DNA of 40,717 nucleotides from a virus: the IMG/VR virus record IMGVR_UViG_3300005563_000021, positions 1 to 40,717 of that record; one strand, written 5' to 3'. The notes beneath the pieces are model-generated. The model was given only the letters and a program-made list of their open reading frames with translations. It did not search any database and had not been told where the DNA came from. This document shows positions 6,239 through 12,331 of the stretch, in pieces. The position numbers and the translations under genes were made by a program. Each line of letters begins with the position of its first letter. Positions within the stretch are counted from its first letter, which is position 1.

Positions 6239-6445
6239 GTGAACCAGCTACGAATCTACTCTATCGCGCCCCACTATCGGTCCTGCACCGTTTGGGAAGG
6301 CTCGCGCATGACGCACGCCCGCATGATTACGAACGTCCTCAAGCCGCACAAGAAACTGACCAAGCAGGAGCGCCACGCCGAAATTGCGCGTTGGCTCTGG
6401 AAGAAATTCAGCATCCCCGGTCCCGTTTTTAACTCCACTCACTGA
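6239..6445 (+). CDS. Hypothetical 68-aa protein (GTG start)
   Basis: The GTG start is 3 bp after the previous stop. It is basic and aromatic: MNQLRIYSIAPHY, then a KPHKKLTKQERHAEIARWLWKK helix split over residues 36-56. It may bind nucleic acid but is not recognised. The stop TGA overlaps the next ATG by 1 bp (TGATG). Confidence 0.6.
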   Translation: MNQLRIYSIAPHYRSCTVWEGSRMTHARMITNVLKPHKKLTKQERHAEIARWLWKKFSIPGPVFNSTH

Positions 6446-6648
6446 TGAATATTTTGCCGTGCCCTTTCTGCGGAAGCCATGAGGTTTCCATTTCTCATTC
6501 CGTTGATTTGGATGACGTACCTGCCTCGCTCTATGTCGAGTGCCACAAGTGCGGCGCCATGGGTCCAGAAACAAACCCGCACCACGGAAAAGCAGTAGAG
6601 AAATGGAATGCCCGCTCCGCGCTGGCACACAAGGGGGAGGGGCTGTGA
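6445..6648 (+). CDS. Lar-like restriction-alleviation zinc-ribbon protein
   Basis: LPCPFCGSHEV (C6/C9) and VECHKCGAMGP (C33/C36) form a four-Cys zinc ribbon, followed by AVEKWNAR (W54). This is the Lar family pattern (CPFCG ... C.xCGa.gp ... A...WN.R). Lar of the Rac prophage eases type I restriction by stimulating modification, but many phage homologues are uncharacterised. Length 67 aa is typical. The stop overlaps the next GTG start. Confidence 0.75.
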   Translation: MNILPCPFCGSHEVSISHSVDLDDVPASLYVECHKCGAMGPETNPHHGKAVEKWNARSALAHKGEGL

Positions 6649-6851
6649 GCACGAATGACAAAACCAAGGCGGCGCTGATCCAGGACATTAAAAACTTGGA
6701 GCGGGCCAAGCGATCCCTTTTGGCCGAGAACGCGGCGATGCGCACGGCGCTACACAATCTTTGGGAGTGCATGCATCGGTGCGGCTTGAGCGAACACTCC
6801 CGCATAGGGAAAGCGATGAGAGAGGCCGAACGCCTCGCACCACTGCCATAA
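6645..6851 (+). CDS. 68-aa coiled-coil protein (GTG start)
   Basis: GTG at 6645 overlaps the preceding TGA (GTGA), which decides the start. The longer frame upstream is out-of-frame Lar sequence. The protein is helical: KTKAALIQDIKNLERAKRSL, then LLAENAAMRTALHNLWECM. The function is unknown. Short coiled-coil proteins like this recur through the block (6873, 7429, 17530). Confidence 0.65.
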   Translation: MSTNDKTKAALIQDIKNLERAKRSLLAENAAMRTALHNLWECMHRCGLSEHSRIGKAMREAERLAPLP

Positions 6852-6872
6852 ACAAAACCGGAAACCAATCTT

Positions 6873-7097
6873 ATGGAGTACTCAACCAAACCAGCAAAAC
6901 ACATGGATCGCCGAGAAATGATGTTCGGCAATTCAGGAAAGGAAATGATCGAGGTGCCTCACGACCGCTATCAGTGGCTCCTTGAGGAAGTGGACCGGCT
7001 CGAAGCCGCGCTGCATGACTGCGCCGAAGAATCGGACAGGCGCAACGTGCGCGGCTTGGTTCAACGTGTCATGAAGGACCGTGCTCCACGCCCATGA
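6873..7097 (+). CDS. Hypothetical 74-aa protein
   Basis: MEYSTKPAKHMDRREMMF, then VPHDRYQWLLEEVDRLEAALHDC, a helix-rich C terminus. Not recognised. The stop overlaps the next start (ATGA 7094-7097). Start ATG 6873 follows a 21-bp gap without a clear SD. Confidence 0.6.
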   Translation: MEYSTKPAKHMDRREMMFGNSGKEMIEVPHDRYQWLLEEVDRLEAALHDCAEESDRRNVRGLVQRVMKDRAPRP

Positions 7098-7432
7098 AAC
7101 CCGACCACATGAATTGGGAGCAGTACGCCAAGTGGTATGAGACCTATCACAGGGAGTCGCGTGAGCGAGCGAGGATCGATCTGCAACGCGAACGCGAGTA
7201 CATCAGGAGCCTTAAATACGACATCGAAAAGCTTCTGGAAATCCTCGCGCTATCCAGACTATTCGCGCTTGGAGAGGCGTTGCCAACAAAGGACGAACTT
7301 ATGCACCGGATAGACCAAGCGCTCCTTTTCGGCGTCTATTCACACCCCGGGGAAGCAAGGTGCCTTAAATGCGGCAAGCAAATGTGCGACCACAGTGAAA
7401 CTCAGGTGTGGGAGTGCGCGATGAACCGATGA
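7094..7432 (+). CDS. 112-aa helical protein with C-terminal CxxC
   Basis: A charged N-terminal helix (WEQYAKWYETYHRESRERA) leads to a coiled-coil middle and a C-terminal CLKCGKQMCDH (about residues 94-104) that could bind zinc together with a later Cys. No family is known to me. It is coupled at both ends (7094 and 7429). Confidence 0.65.
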   Translation: MKPDHMNWEQYAKWYETYHRESRERARIDLQREREYIRSLKYDIEKLLEILALSRLFALGEALPTKDELMHRIDQALLFGVYSHPGEARCLKCGKQMCDHSETQVWECAMNR

Positions 7433-7746
7433 AAAAGAAAAATCCATTACCGCTATACGATGCTGAGGATCGCGCTCAATTCCTCTTCCAAAACGGCGCT
7501 CCTAAGGACTGGCTTATTCTGACGCAGGATGAACTAAGCGTTCTTGCGAACGATTTGGGAAACCACCGCCATCGACTCCGCGAGGCGCTAAGCCAAATCG
7601 CGCGTCTGGATTCCGAAAAAGGGGACCTCGTCGACGGCCTTATCAACGCGAAGCGGTCAATCGAGTTCCTTGGAGGCAAGTGGACCACCGGGTGGATTCA
7701 AGCGACTGCCCTGACGCTCAATCACGATAAGGCGGACGGGACATGA
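7429..7746 (+). CDS. Hypothetical 105-aa protein
   Basis: ATG 7429 (MKKKNPLPLYDAED) overlaps the previous stop and is preferred to the frame extension to 7408. It contains a helical middle (LSVLANDLGNHRHRLREALSQ) and a C-terminal amphipathic part. Not recognised. It overlaps the next gene by 4 bp. Confidence 0.65.
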   Translation: MKKKNPLPLYDAEDRAQFLFQNGAPKDWLILTQDELSVLANDLGNHRHRLREALSQIARLDSEKGDLVDGLINAKRSIEFLGGKWTTGWIQATALTLNHDKADGT

Positions 7747-8390
7747 GCGCGACCACCGTTGCCGCCCTGTTCGTGGACGCCAAGGGCCCTTACTCGAAGG
7801 TTCCCGATGTGGACGTTTGGGGCGTGGAACGTGACGCCCGGCTTTATCCTGGCCCCTTCCCGGTTGTGGCCCATCCTCCCTGCCAACGCTGGGGGAAAAT
7901 GTGGTTCGGCCAGCCGCTCACCGTAAAGCTTACGGGCGTTCGCAAGAAGAAGGGCGACGACGGCGGTTGCTTCGCTGCTGCCTTGGCTGCCGTCCGCAAA
8001 TTCGGCGGTGTCCTTGAGCATCCTTGGGGCTCCCATGCTTGGAAGCACTTTGGCCTGAACAAGCCGGCCCGCGCTGGTGGTTGGATCAAGGCCGATGACT
8101 ACGGATGGACCTGCTGCGTGGAACAAGGCCAGTACGGCCACTACGCCCGCAAGCCGACGCTGCTTTATGCCGTTGGGAGCGACCTGCCGGAACTCCGCTG
8201 GGGGCACACCGAGGCCAAGCTAGATCCCGAAGTAGTGGCACGCATGGGATTGCAACGCGCCAAGCGCCTTGGCGAAGTCGGAGCCCGCGGAGGTGGCCGA
8301 AACAGCCCCGCCAGGATTCACACCCCGCCCGAGTTCCGAGACCTGCTGCTTTCAATGGCCCGCTCCGTTTCACCTGTCGGTGTGTTTTAA
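7743..8390 (+). CDS. 215-aa phage protein with HPPCQRWG motif (methylase-like?)
   Basis: Residues about 15-57 read DVWGVERDARLYPGPFPVVAHPPCQRWG split in two parts. Further on come AAVRKFGGVLEHPWGSHAWKHF and a GxYGHxARKPTLLYAVG segment. This conserved pattern is found in phage proteins of unknown activity. The HPPC resembles the PPCQ/DPPY catalytic loops of DNA methyltransferases, but I see no SAM-binding GxG motif, so it may be a partial or diverged enzyme. Coupled to the previous gene by ATGA. Confidence 0.65.
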   Translation: MSATTVAALFVDAKGPYSKVPDVDVWGVERDARLYPGPFPVVAHPPCQRWGKMWFGQPLTVKLTGVRKKKGDDGGCFAAALAAVRKFGGVLEHPWGSHAWKHFGLNKPARAGGWIKADDYGWTCCVEQGQYGHYARKPTLLYAVGSDLPELRWGHTEAKLDPEVVARMGLQRAKRLGEVGARGGGRNSPARIHTPPEFRDLLLSMARSVSPVGVF

Positions 8391-8392
8391 CC

Positions 8393-8602
8393 ATGAGCAA
8401 ACGCACAATCATACTGCCTCCCGGGACCCTGAAAAAGATCAGGGCCATGGCCGACGGATTTAGGACCAAGCGCCAAATCTCTGACGCGTTGGAGAAAAAA
8501 ATCGGCCTCACCTACCAACTGCTATTCGAGATGACCGAGGGAATCTATCCTTACGAGGAACGCGGCAACATCCGCAAATGCAGGTACGAGGACACAAAAT
8601 GA
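8393..8602 (+). CDS. 69-aa basic protein
   Basis: The start ATG at 8393, 2 bp after the previous stop, is preceded by AACC and no SD. The sequence (SKRTIILPPGTLKKIRAMADG, then KRQISDALEKKIGL) suggests a small helix-turn-helix or ribbon-helix DNA-binding fold. The family is not certain. It overlaps the next ATG by 4 bp. Confidence 0.6.
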   Translation: MSKRTIILPPGTLKKIRAMADGFRTKRQISDALEKKIGLTYQLLFEMTEGIYPYEERGNIRKCRYEDTK

Positions 8603-8745
8603 AAACAGAGAAACAGATCACCCAGGAAATTAAGCGTATCCAGAAAGAACTTAAGGCCATGACCAAGCGCCCAGCTGTGGACTTTGAACGCTATTCAGCA
8701 CGCACCGGAATCCTAAGCGCCCTTCAATGGGTGCTCCGCAAGTAA
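8599..8745 (+). CDS. 48-aa helical micro-protein
   Basis: The frame from the ATG at 8599 (ATGA overlap) to the TAA at 8745 encodes a short charged helix (KQITQEIKRIQKELKAMTK) followed by DFERYSARTGILSALQWVL. Its coupling to the upstream gene supports it. Function unknown. Confidence 0.6.
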   Translation: MKTEKQITQEIKRIQKELKAMTKRPAVDFERYSARTGILSALQWVLRK

Positions 8746-8763
8746 TCGCCCCAACTTGGATCA

Positions 8764-8952
8764 ATGAAACCCATCACACTAATTCTCGGCAACCAGAGCC
8801 AAGGCCATGGAGCCTTCTCGCAAGAGCTTCTCGACGTTTATAACGACTTCATCTGCGTCGCCAAGACATACGGTAAGACACGCGAGGAGGCCAAAGCGCT
8901 GGCCGTCAAAATACGAGAAGCCCTCGCCGCCGCCAACCGCCCCACCCAATGA
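8764..8952 (+). CDS. Hypothetical 62-aa protein
   Basis: MKPITLILGNQSQGHG, then an amphipathic helix LLDVYNDFICVAKTYGKTRE and a second helix. Not recognised. The start follows an 18-bp gap without SD. Its stop overlaps the next gene by 4 bp. Confidence 0.6.
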   Translation: MKPITLILGNQSQGHGAFSQELLDVYNDFICVAKTYGKTREEAKALAVKIREALAAANRPTQ

Positions 8953-9107
8953 CCACCAACGAAGAACAGAAATCCGATCTTCCTGTGAACAGTGACGACA
9001 ACTCTGAGCATCCGCGGCGAGCGGGGCGGAATTGGCGGGGTGGGCGAAAAGCAAAGGTCACGAATAATTGGCCGCATGGCACGCGAAGTCCCGGGTCGTC
9101 CTCGTGA
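8949..9107 (+). CDS. 52-aa protein carrying the DNSEHPRRA module
   Basis: The frame from the ATG at 8949 (4-bp overlap) to the TGA at 9107 gives MTTNEEQKSD..., with DNSEHPRRAG at residues 17-26 and GGRKAKVTNN at 31-40. The 155-aa protein at 11864 starts the same way (MTT..., DNSPHPRGAQ, KKAKVIRK) with nearly the same spacing, which supports this frame. The 29-bp exact repeat 8997-9025 lies inside it. The C terminus (PHGTRSPGSSS) is low-complexity. Function unknown. Confidence 0.5.
   Translation: MTTNEEQKSDLPVNSDDNSEHPRRAGRNWRGGRKAKVTNNWPHGTRSPGSSS
8997..9025 (+). repeat. 29-bp exact direct repeat, copy 2
   Basis: Exact copy of 5292-5320, including the third codon positions, so the similarity is at DNA level and not only protein level. 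The flanking bases differ on both sides apart from two bases upstream. Confidence 0.8.
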
Positions 9108-9256
9108 TGCCCTTTGCAAATTGGTCGGATGGGAAGGATTCGATACCTGCAAGCTGGTGGTCGGCTGTTCGTCGCCAGCAACGCTACGGTCATGACCCGC
9201 TGTCTGCGTCTATCTTTCGCCACCCTCCGATAAATTTATGGCTCTCGGGATTCTGA
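9107..9256 (+). CDS. Possible 49-aa protein
   Basis: The frame from the ATG at 9107 (overlapping the preceding TGA as TGATG) gives MPFANWSDGKDS, then Trp/Arg-rich sequence (ASWWSAVRRQQRYGHDP). It is supported only by coupling and composition. It is the last rightward gene before the leftward island. Confidence 0.4.
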   Translation: MPFANWSDGKDSIPASWWSAVRRQQRYGHDPLSASIFRHPPINLWLSGF

Positions 9257-9294
9257 GGGTTGATCGGGCATAAATTCATGCGTAGGGGTCAGGT

Positions 9295-9792
9295 TCATGT
9301 TTTTGGGTTGATGGAGGTATGGTCCGGTGAATTTACCACCGCGGTAGCGGGGCTGGATTTCCCGTGGGCATCACCACCAGCTTGGCCGACATTGCTGGCG
9401 GCTCCTGGACCAAATTGGGTGGCGGCACATTTCTCGCATGACTTGCCGTTAACCACGGCGGAGCGGCATTTGTCGCAGAGGTGAAATCCGCCGATCTTCA
9501 GCGCAGGTTCTGGCTTTGCTGGCGTGAATGGTTCCGGCATCGGCATCCATGCGAGCATACAGCCAGGCGCGATGCGCTGGCCGGTGATTGAGCGCCAGTC
9601 TCGGCCAGTGTGATACGGCTGGTAGAAGACGACGCGAACAGCGACTCCGTTGACCTCTTGGATAGTGGCGAGGATGTCGCGGTCCTTCGGCGCATCCTTC
9701 ATTTCGCGCCAAGCAGATGGGGCGGGTTTACGCCACCAATGGATCTGATCCTCCAGTGCTTTGAGGCGGGCTTCTACGATTGGGTCGCTCAT
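9295..9792 (-). CDS. 165-aa DUF551-like protein with C-terminal zinc ribbon
   Basis: ATG 9792 (MSDPIVEARLKALEDQ) is chosen over the longer frame to 10005, whose extra part is antisense to a transposase remnant. Residues about 29-80 (WREMKDAPKDRDILA ... MLAWMPMPEP) match the DUF551-type 'W..m..aP.dr.ILa ... c..WmPlPeP' pattern of phage proteins. Then HLCDKCRSAVVNGKSCEKC (about 111-129) is a four-Cys zinc ribbon. The tail is low-complexity. It runs against the surrounding rightward operon. Confidence 0.65.
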   Translation of the reverse strand: MSDPIVEARLKALEDQIHWWRKPAPSAWREMKDAPKDRDILATIQEVNGVAVRVVFYQPYHTGRDWRSITGQRIAPGCMLAWMPMPEPFTPAKPEPALKIGGFHLCDKCRSAVVNGKSCEKCAATQFGPGAASNVGQAGGDAHGKSSPATAVVNSPDHTSINPKT

Positions 9793-9812
9793 GGTGTTAT
9801 AGATTTGAGTCG

Positions 9813-9828
9813 GAGGAGGTATCTCCTC
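9813..9828. promoter_or_regulatory. GAGGAG-GTAT-CTCCTC palindrome before the transposase remnant
   Basis: Perfect 6-bp arms with a 4-nt loop lie between the divergent starts at 9792 and 9842. AGGAG at 9829-9833, 8 bp before the GTG at 9842, is a textbook SD and contrasts with most phage genes here, which lack one. Confidence 0.45.
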
Positions 9829-9841
9829 AGGAGTTGTTGCT

Positions 9842-10390
9842 GTGCTGAATCTTACCGGCCTCATCGTTGAAGGGATGAAGGAGACTGAGGACGAATACGT
9901 CATCAGCGTGACCGTGAAGGAGGAGCCGCCCGACGTGGACTGCTGTCTCCTCCAAAAGCTGGTGTCGAATGGCCGCAAAGAGGCGTTCTTCACCGATACG
10001 CCCATGCACGGGCGCCCGGGTGACCCTCCGGATGCTGCGGCAGCGCTACAAGTGCCAGGCGTGCGGGAAGACGGCCTACGGCACCATTCCCCACATGCAC
10101 GAGGAGCACCGGGTCACCAAGCGGTGCCACGACTACATCTGCAAGACGGGCGGCAAGCGCACGTGGAGCACCCTGGCGAGCGAGCTGGGCCTCGACCCGC
10201 AGACCATCTCTGGCATCTGGAATCGCTGGGCCGACCGGGAACTGGCGAAGGTTAAGATGGCCACGCCCCGTTGGCTCGGCCTGGACGAGATCCACATCAA
10301 GGGCCGGGCGCGGGCCGTGATTACCAACATCGAGCACACTTTCGTTGGGGCACCAAACATGCTGCCCACCCTTCTCCGCGCTCACCCCAC
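9842..10390 (+). pseudogene. ISL3-family transposase remnant, frameshifted and truncated
   Basis: From GTG 9842 the frame encodes an ISL3-type N terminus (LNLTGLIVEGMKETED..., then FFTDTPMHGR). It continues one frame over as VTLRMLRQRYKCQACGKT (zinc finger), a helix-turn-helix (ASELGLDPQTISGIWNRW) and LGLDEIHIKGRARAVITNIE, the beginning of the DDE domain. Deleting one C from the CCC at 10015-10017 restores a single frame reading HGRRVTLRML. The match is lost near 10345, so the DDE domain is missing. I cannot fix the exact end or see IS inverted repeats. It is a decayed insertion element in a phage genome. Confidence 0.75.
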
Positions 10391-10530
10391 CCCAACCATT
10401 AGGAAATCCCGAATAGTTGGGAGTCGCAGACCTAAACTCAAAGAACTCCCCGACTGCACCTAATCCCCTTTCGGGGCGACACCATGAAGATGACTTTCAA
10501 TGCAGCAAGGGCATCCCCACCCTACCACGA
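10391..10530. other. Non-coding gap after transposase remnant
   Basis: No supported gene. It holds a short CCCC-TTTC-GGGG hairpin (about 10467-10478) without a T-tract and a 16-codon frame from the ATG at about 10483 that I do not accept. It is probably debris of the insertion. Confidence 0.4.
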
Positions 10531-11070
10531 CTAGGGGGAGCGATTCAATGGGGTGTTTACTTCATGTTGGGCGGGCAACCTGATATTCAAGTTCTCAAGT
10601 AGGCGACCCATCTTTCTTTCCTTTCGCTCTCTGCGGCGTTGGGCGCGGGCCTTTTGGGTTTCCCGCTGGCGACCCTCCTTTTCGATAAGCAGTCGGCGGG
10701 TCTCCGCATGTCCCATCTGCCGTAACACCTCCGCCCGGATTCCCAACTTGACCGCCGAACGACGAAAAAATCGGTTCTCCCGGCGAGTCGCCAAATCCAT
10801 CCTCGGCTTTCGGGGGAGGCGCGTCGATCTACTCCGATGTGTTGTCGATTCATGGTAAAGGCCATGACAACGCCGACAAAGGCAAACGAGGTCGCCCAAA
10901 AACTCCATCTCCTGCCTCAAATGCTCATAGGTCCGATGGTGCGCCTCAAGTTGCTTTGAACTATTACAGACTTGGCAGCGAAAACCGGCCTTCTCTTTCA
11001 CCCTTTCGGATACCTGTTTCCAGTAATCGGTAGTCAGGTACTGTTGGTATTCTATTTGTCTCTCAGTCAT
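10531..11070 (-). CDS. HNH endonuclease
   Basis: The 179-aa protein begins with a classic HNH core: YWKQVSERVKEKAGFRCQVC (residues 17-35), EAHHRTYEH (42-50) and LCRRCHGLYHE (64-74). Two CxxC pairs hold a structural zinc, and H44/H45 and the final His match the beta-beta-alpha-metal fold. The C-terminal two thirds is Arg-rich (SRSTRLPRKPRMD, ARAQRRRERKERK) and probably binds DNA. A free-standing homing-type nuclease is most likely. It follows the 72-aa gene by 2 bp and reads against the rightward block. Confidence 0.85.
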   Translation of the reverse strand: MTERQIEYQQYLTTDYWKQVSERVKEKAGFRCQVCNSSKQLEAHHRTYEHLRQEMEFLGDLVCLCRRCHGLYHESTTHRSRSTRLPRKPRMDLATRRENRFFRRSAVKLGIRAEVLRQMGHAETRRLLIEKEGRQRETQKARAQRRRERKERKMGRLLENLNIRLPAQHEVNTPLNRSP

Positions 11071-11072
11071 CT

Positions 11073-11291
11073 TTAATTCTTCTCCTGTTCGGTTCCAAAG
11101 GAGGCTTTTTGGGGCTCCAGTGAAGCCCTACCCCTTTCGGTTGCTCCTCGCATTTCGCCTTCTCCTGTTTCGGACGCAAAGGCGGGCCTCTTGGCCTTGG
11201 GGAGTGAAAACCTCCAGAACACCGCCCCCAAGGTCTTTTGCGAAATACGAATCACAACCGGCATCCCTTTTTTGTGGGCTATGCACCCCAC
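11073..11291 (-). CDS. Hypothetical 72-aa basic protein upstream of HNH nuclease
   Basis: The stop is 2 bp before the HNH start, so the two are probably co-transcribed. It starts at GTG 11291 or ATG 11264 (MPVVIRISQK), which cannot be decided. It contains a hydrophobic-basic middle (LGAVFWRFSLPKAKRP) and a polar tail. No family is recognised. Confidence 0.45.
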   Translation of the reverse strand: MGCIAHKKGMPVVIRISQKTLGAVFWRFSLPKAKRPAFASETGEGEMRGATERGRASLEPQKASFGTEQEKN

Positions 11292-11324
11292 GATTTTCCG
11301 ATGTAATACGAGGACGGAAAATAA

Positions 11325-11357
11325 GAAACCCCAGCAGGTAGAAGCTGCTGAGGTTTC
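11325..11357 (-). terminator. Hairpin H1 (12 of 13 paired); leftward terminator/attenuator
   Basis: Arms 11325-11337 (GAAACCCCAGCAG) and 11345-11357 (CTGCTGAGGTTTC) pair with one C/A mismatch around the 7-nt loop GTAGAAG. On the minus strand the stem is followed by TTATTTTCC, which fits an intrinsic terminator or attenuator in the leader of the HNH operon. Its loop is the exact complement of the loop of H3 (11394-11412). Confidence 0.6.
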
Positions 11358-11365
11358 CTGAAAAT

Positions 11366-11380
11366 GGCCCGTGTGAGGCC
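11366..11380. other. Hairpin H2, GGCC arms with 7-nt loop
   Basis: GGCC (11366-11369), loop CGTGTGA, GGCC (11377-11380). Only four base pairs, so it is weak alone, but it is the second of four stems in a row and shares the 7-nt loop size of H1 and H3. Confidence 0.35.
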
Positions 11381-11393
11381 CCTAAAGTCGTCT

Positions 11394-11412
11394 CATCGGC
11401 TTCTACCCGATG
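11394..11412. other. Hairpin H3 with loop complementary to H1
   Basis: CATCGG (11394-11399), loop CTTCTAC (11400-11406), CCGATG (11407-11412). Read on the other strand it is CATCGG-GTAGAAG-CCGATG. It therefore shows the same loop as H1 with a different but still complementary stem, which suggests two copies of one structured element in inverted orientation. Confidence 0.55.
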
Positions 11413-11424
11413 CCCCCAGAGAAA

Positions 11425-11464
11425 CCCCGATACCCCATCTATGTCAATACCTGATGGGGCGGGG
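11425..11464 (-). terminator. Hairpin H4, 12-bp stem with 3-nt bulge
   Basis: CCCCG-ATA-CCCCATC (11425-11439) pairs with GATGGGG-CGGGG (11453-11464) around a 13-nt loop. On the minus strand the stem is followed by TTTCTCT, the same GGGGTTTCT junction as in the hairpins at 5197 and 11325. It is very GC-rich and stable. Confidence 0.5.
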
Positions 11465-11564
11465 AGGGCGAAAATCTTTTGGTGGGCGGCCCGAACCTAA
11501 CTATAGGTAATAACCCCCAGACAGATTGAGCGATTTCTCTAGCTAGGCGGGATGCCCTGAGTGG

Positions 11565-11570
11565 TGTATT
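11565..11570 (+). promoter_or_regulatory. Possible -10 box TGTATT just before ATG 11579
   Basis: TGTATTCT starts at 11565, leaving 8 bp between the hexamer and the ATG. It resembles the TATATTCT boxes at 12915 and 17198 but lacks the GATTTA element, and a GGGGAC sequence that could act as an SD lies between. Weak call. Confidence 0.35.
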
Positions 11571-11578
11571 CTGGGGAC

Positions 11579-11854
11579 ATGAAAAACGAACTCTACTCCG
11601 TCAAGCGCGTTGATAGTGGCGTCTATGAAGTCATCTGTCGGGGCGTTTCGCTCGGCACGATTCGTAACAATGCGGGCGATGATTCGTTCTGGTCAAGCGC
11701 CCGCTGGACTGTGGATGGCGTTCCTGCCTCTAAGCACGGTTACGCTGGCCGCAACACGGGCATGAAGTTCTCTGGTTTCCGCTACCTCGAATCCGCCGCC
11801 AACCATATCGCCATCATGGCCTCCATGCAAATTATCCGACTCGTGAACGCCTAA
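11579..11854 (+). CDS. Hypothetical 91-aa protein
   Basis: ATG 11579 (MKNELYSVKRVDSG) is preferred to the GTG at 11561, which would lie inside the putative -10 box. The sequence looks like a compact alpha/beta protein: YEVICRGVSLGTIRN, SARWTVDGVPAS, then a helix AANHIAIMASMQII. No family is recognised. It is the first gene of the rightward block after the leftward island. Confidence 0.7.
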   Translation: MKNELYSVKRVDSGVYEVICRGVSLGTIRNNAGDDSFWSSARWTVDGVPASKHGYAGRNTGMKFSGFRYLESAANHIAIMASMQIIRLVNA

Positions 11855-11863
11855 CCATCCATT

Positions 11864-12331
11864 ATGACCACCCGACCCACCCAACCCGACAATTCTCCGC
11901 ATCCGAGGGGAGCCCAGCATACGCCGACGGGCGAACCGAAAAAGGCCAAAGTAATCCGTAAGCGCGGCGGTGCCTTCGATGTGGTCGCTGTGGGCGATGG
12001 CAGCTTAATCACTGGCGGGTACGGTTCTGAAAATGATGCCATGAGAGCCGCAATACGGATTGGGCGCGATGTTGAGGGCGCTCCCGCTTGGATGCTGTGG
12101 GCGTATCGCCATGGATTCGCCGGCACCGATTCTTCCACGCAAGCCGCATATGAGGATGCCGCTTTATCCGCCTACGAGGCCAACCAAGCACGGATTGCCG
12201 AATTACTGGGCGTTCTGGAAAAGACGCTTCATCCTCTGGCTATGGCCGCTCGACTCAACGAAGGGGAGTGCGGGGACAAGTGTCTTGCAGCCTATAACGA
12301 GGCCCGCGCCGCCCTCCAGCCCTCCCCATGA
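11864..12331 (+). CDS. 155-aa protein with DNSPHPRGA N-terminal module
   Basis: The N terminus MTTRPTQPDNSPHPRGAQ and KKAKVIRKRGGAFD match the module in the 52-aa protein at 8949, at DNA and protein level. Residues about 35-70 (FDVVAVGDGSLITGGYGSEN) look like a small beta fold. The C-terminal half is helical (ARIAELLGVLEKTLHPLAMA). Function unknown. It overlaps the next ATG by 4 bp. Confidence 0.65.
   Translation: MTTRPTQPDNSPHPRGAQHTPTGEPKKAKVIRKRGGAFDVVAVGDGSLITGGYGSENDAMRAAIRIGRDVEGAPAWMLWAYRHGFAGTDSSTQAAYEDAALSAYEANQARIAELLGVLEKTLHPLAMAARLNEGECGDKCLAAYNEARAALQPSP

Noticed and set aside
10531-11464. Group I intron explanation for the structured region plus HNH nuclease
   Set aside because: No conserved group I core segments are visible and no interrupted gene flanks the element.
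5159-11494. 14-bp sequence GGTGGGCGGCCCGA at 11481-11494, inverted at 5159-5172
   Set aside because: A few shared 14-mers are expected by chance in a genome of this size, and the flanks do not align.
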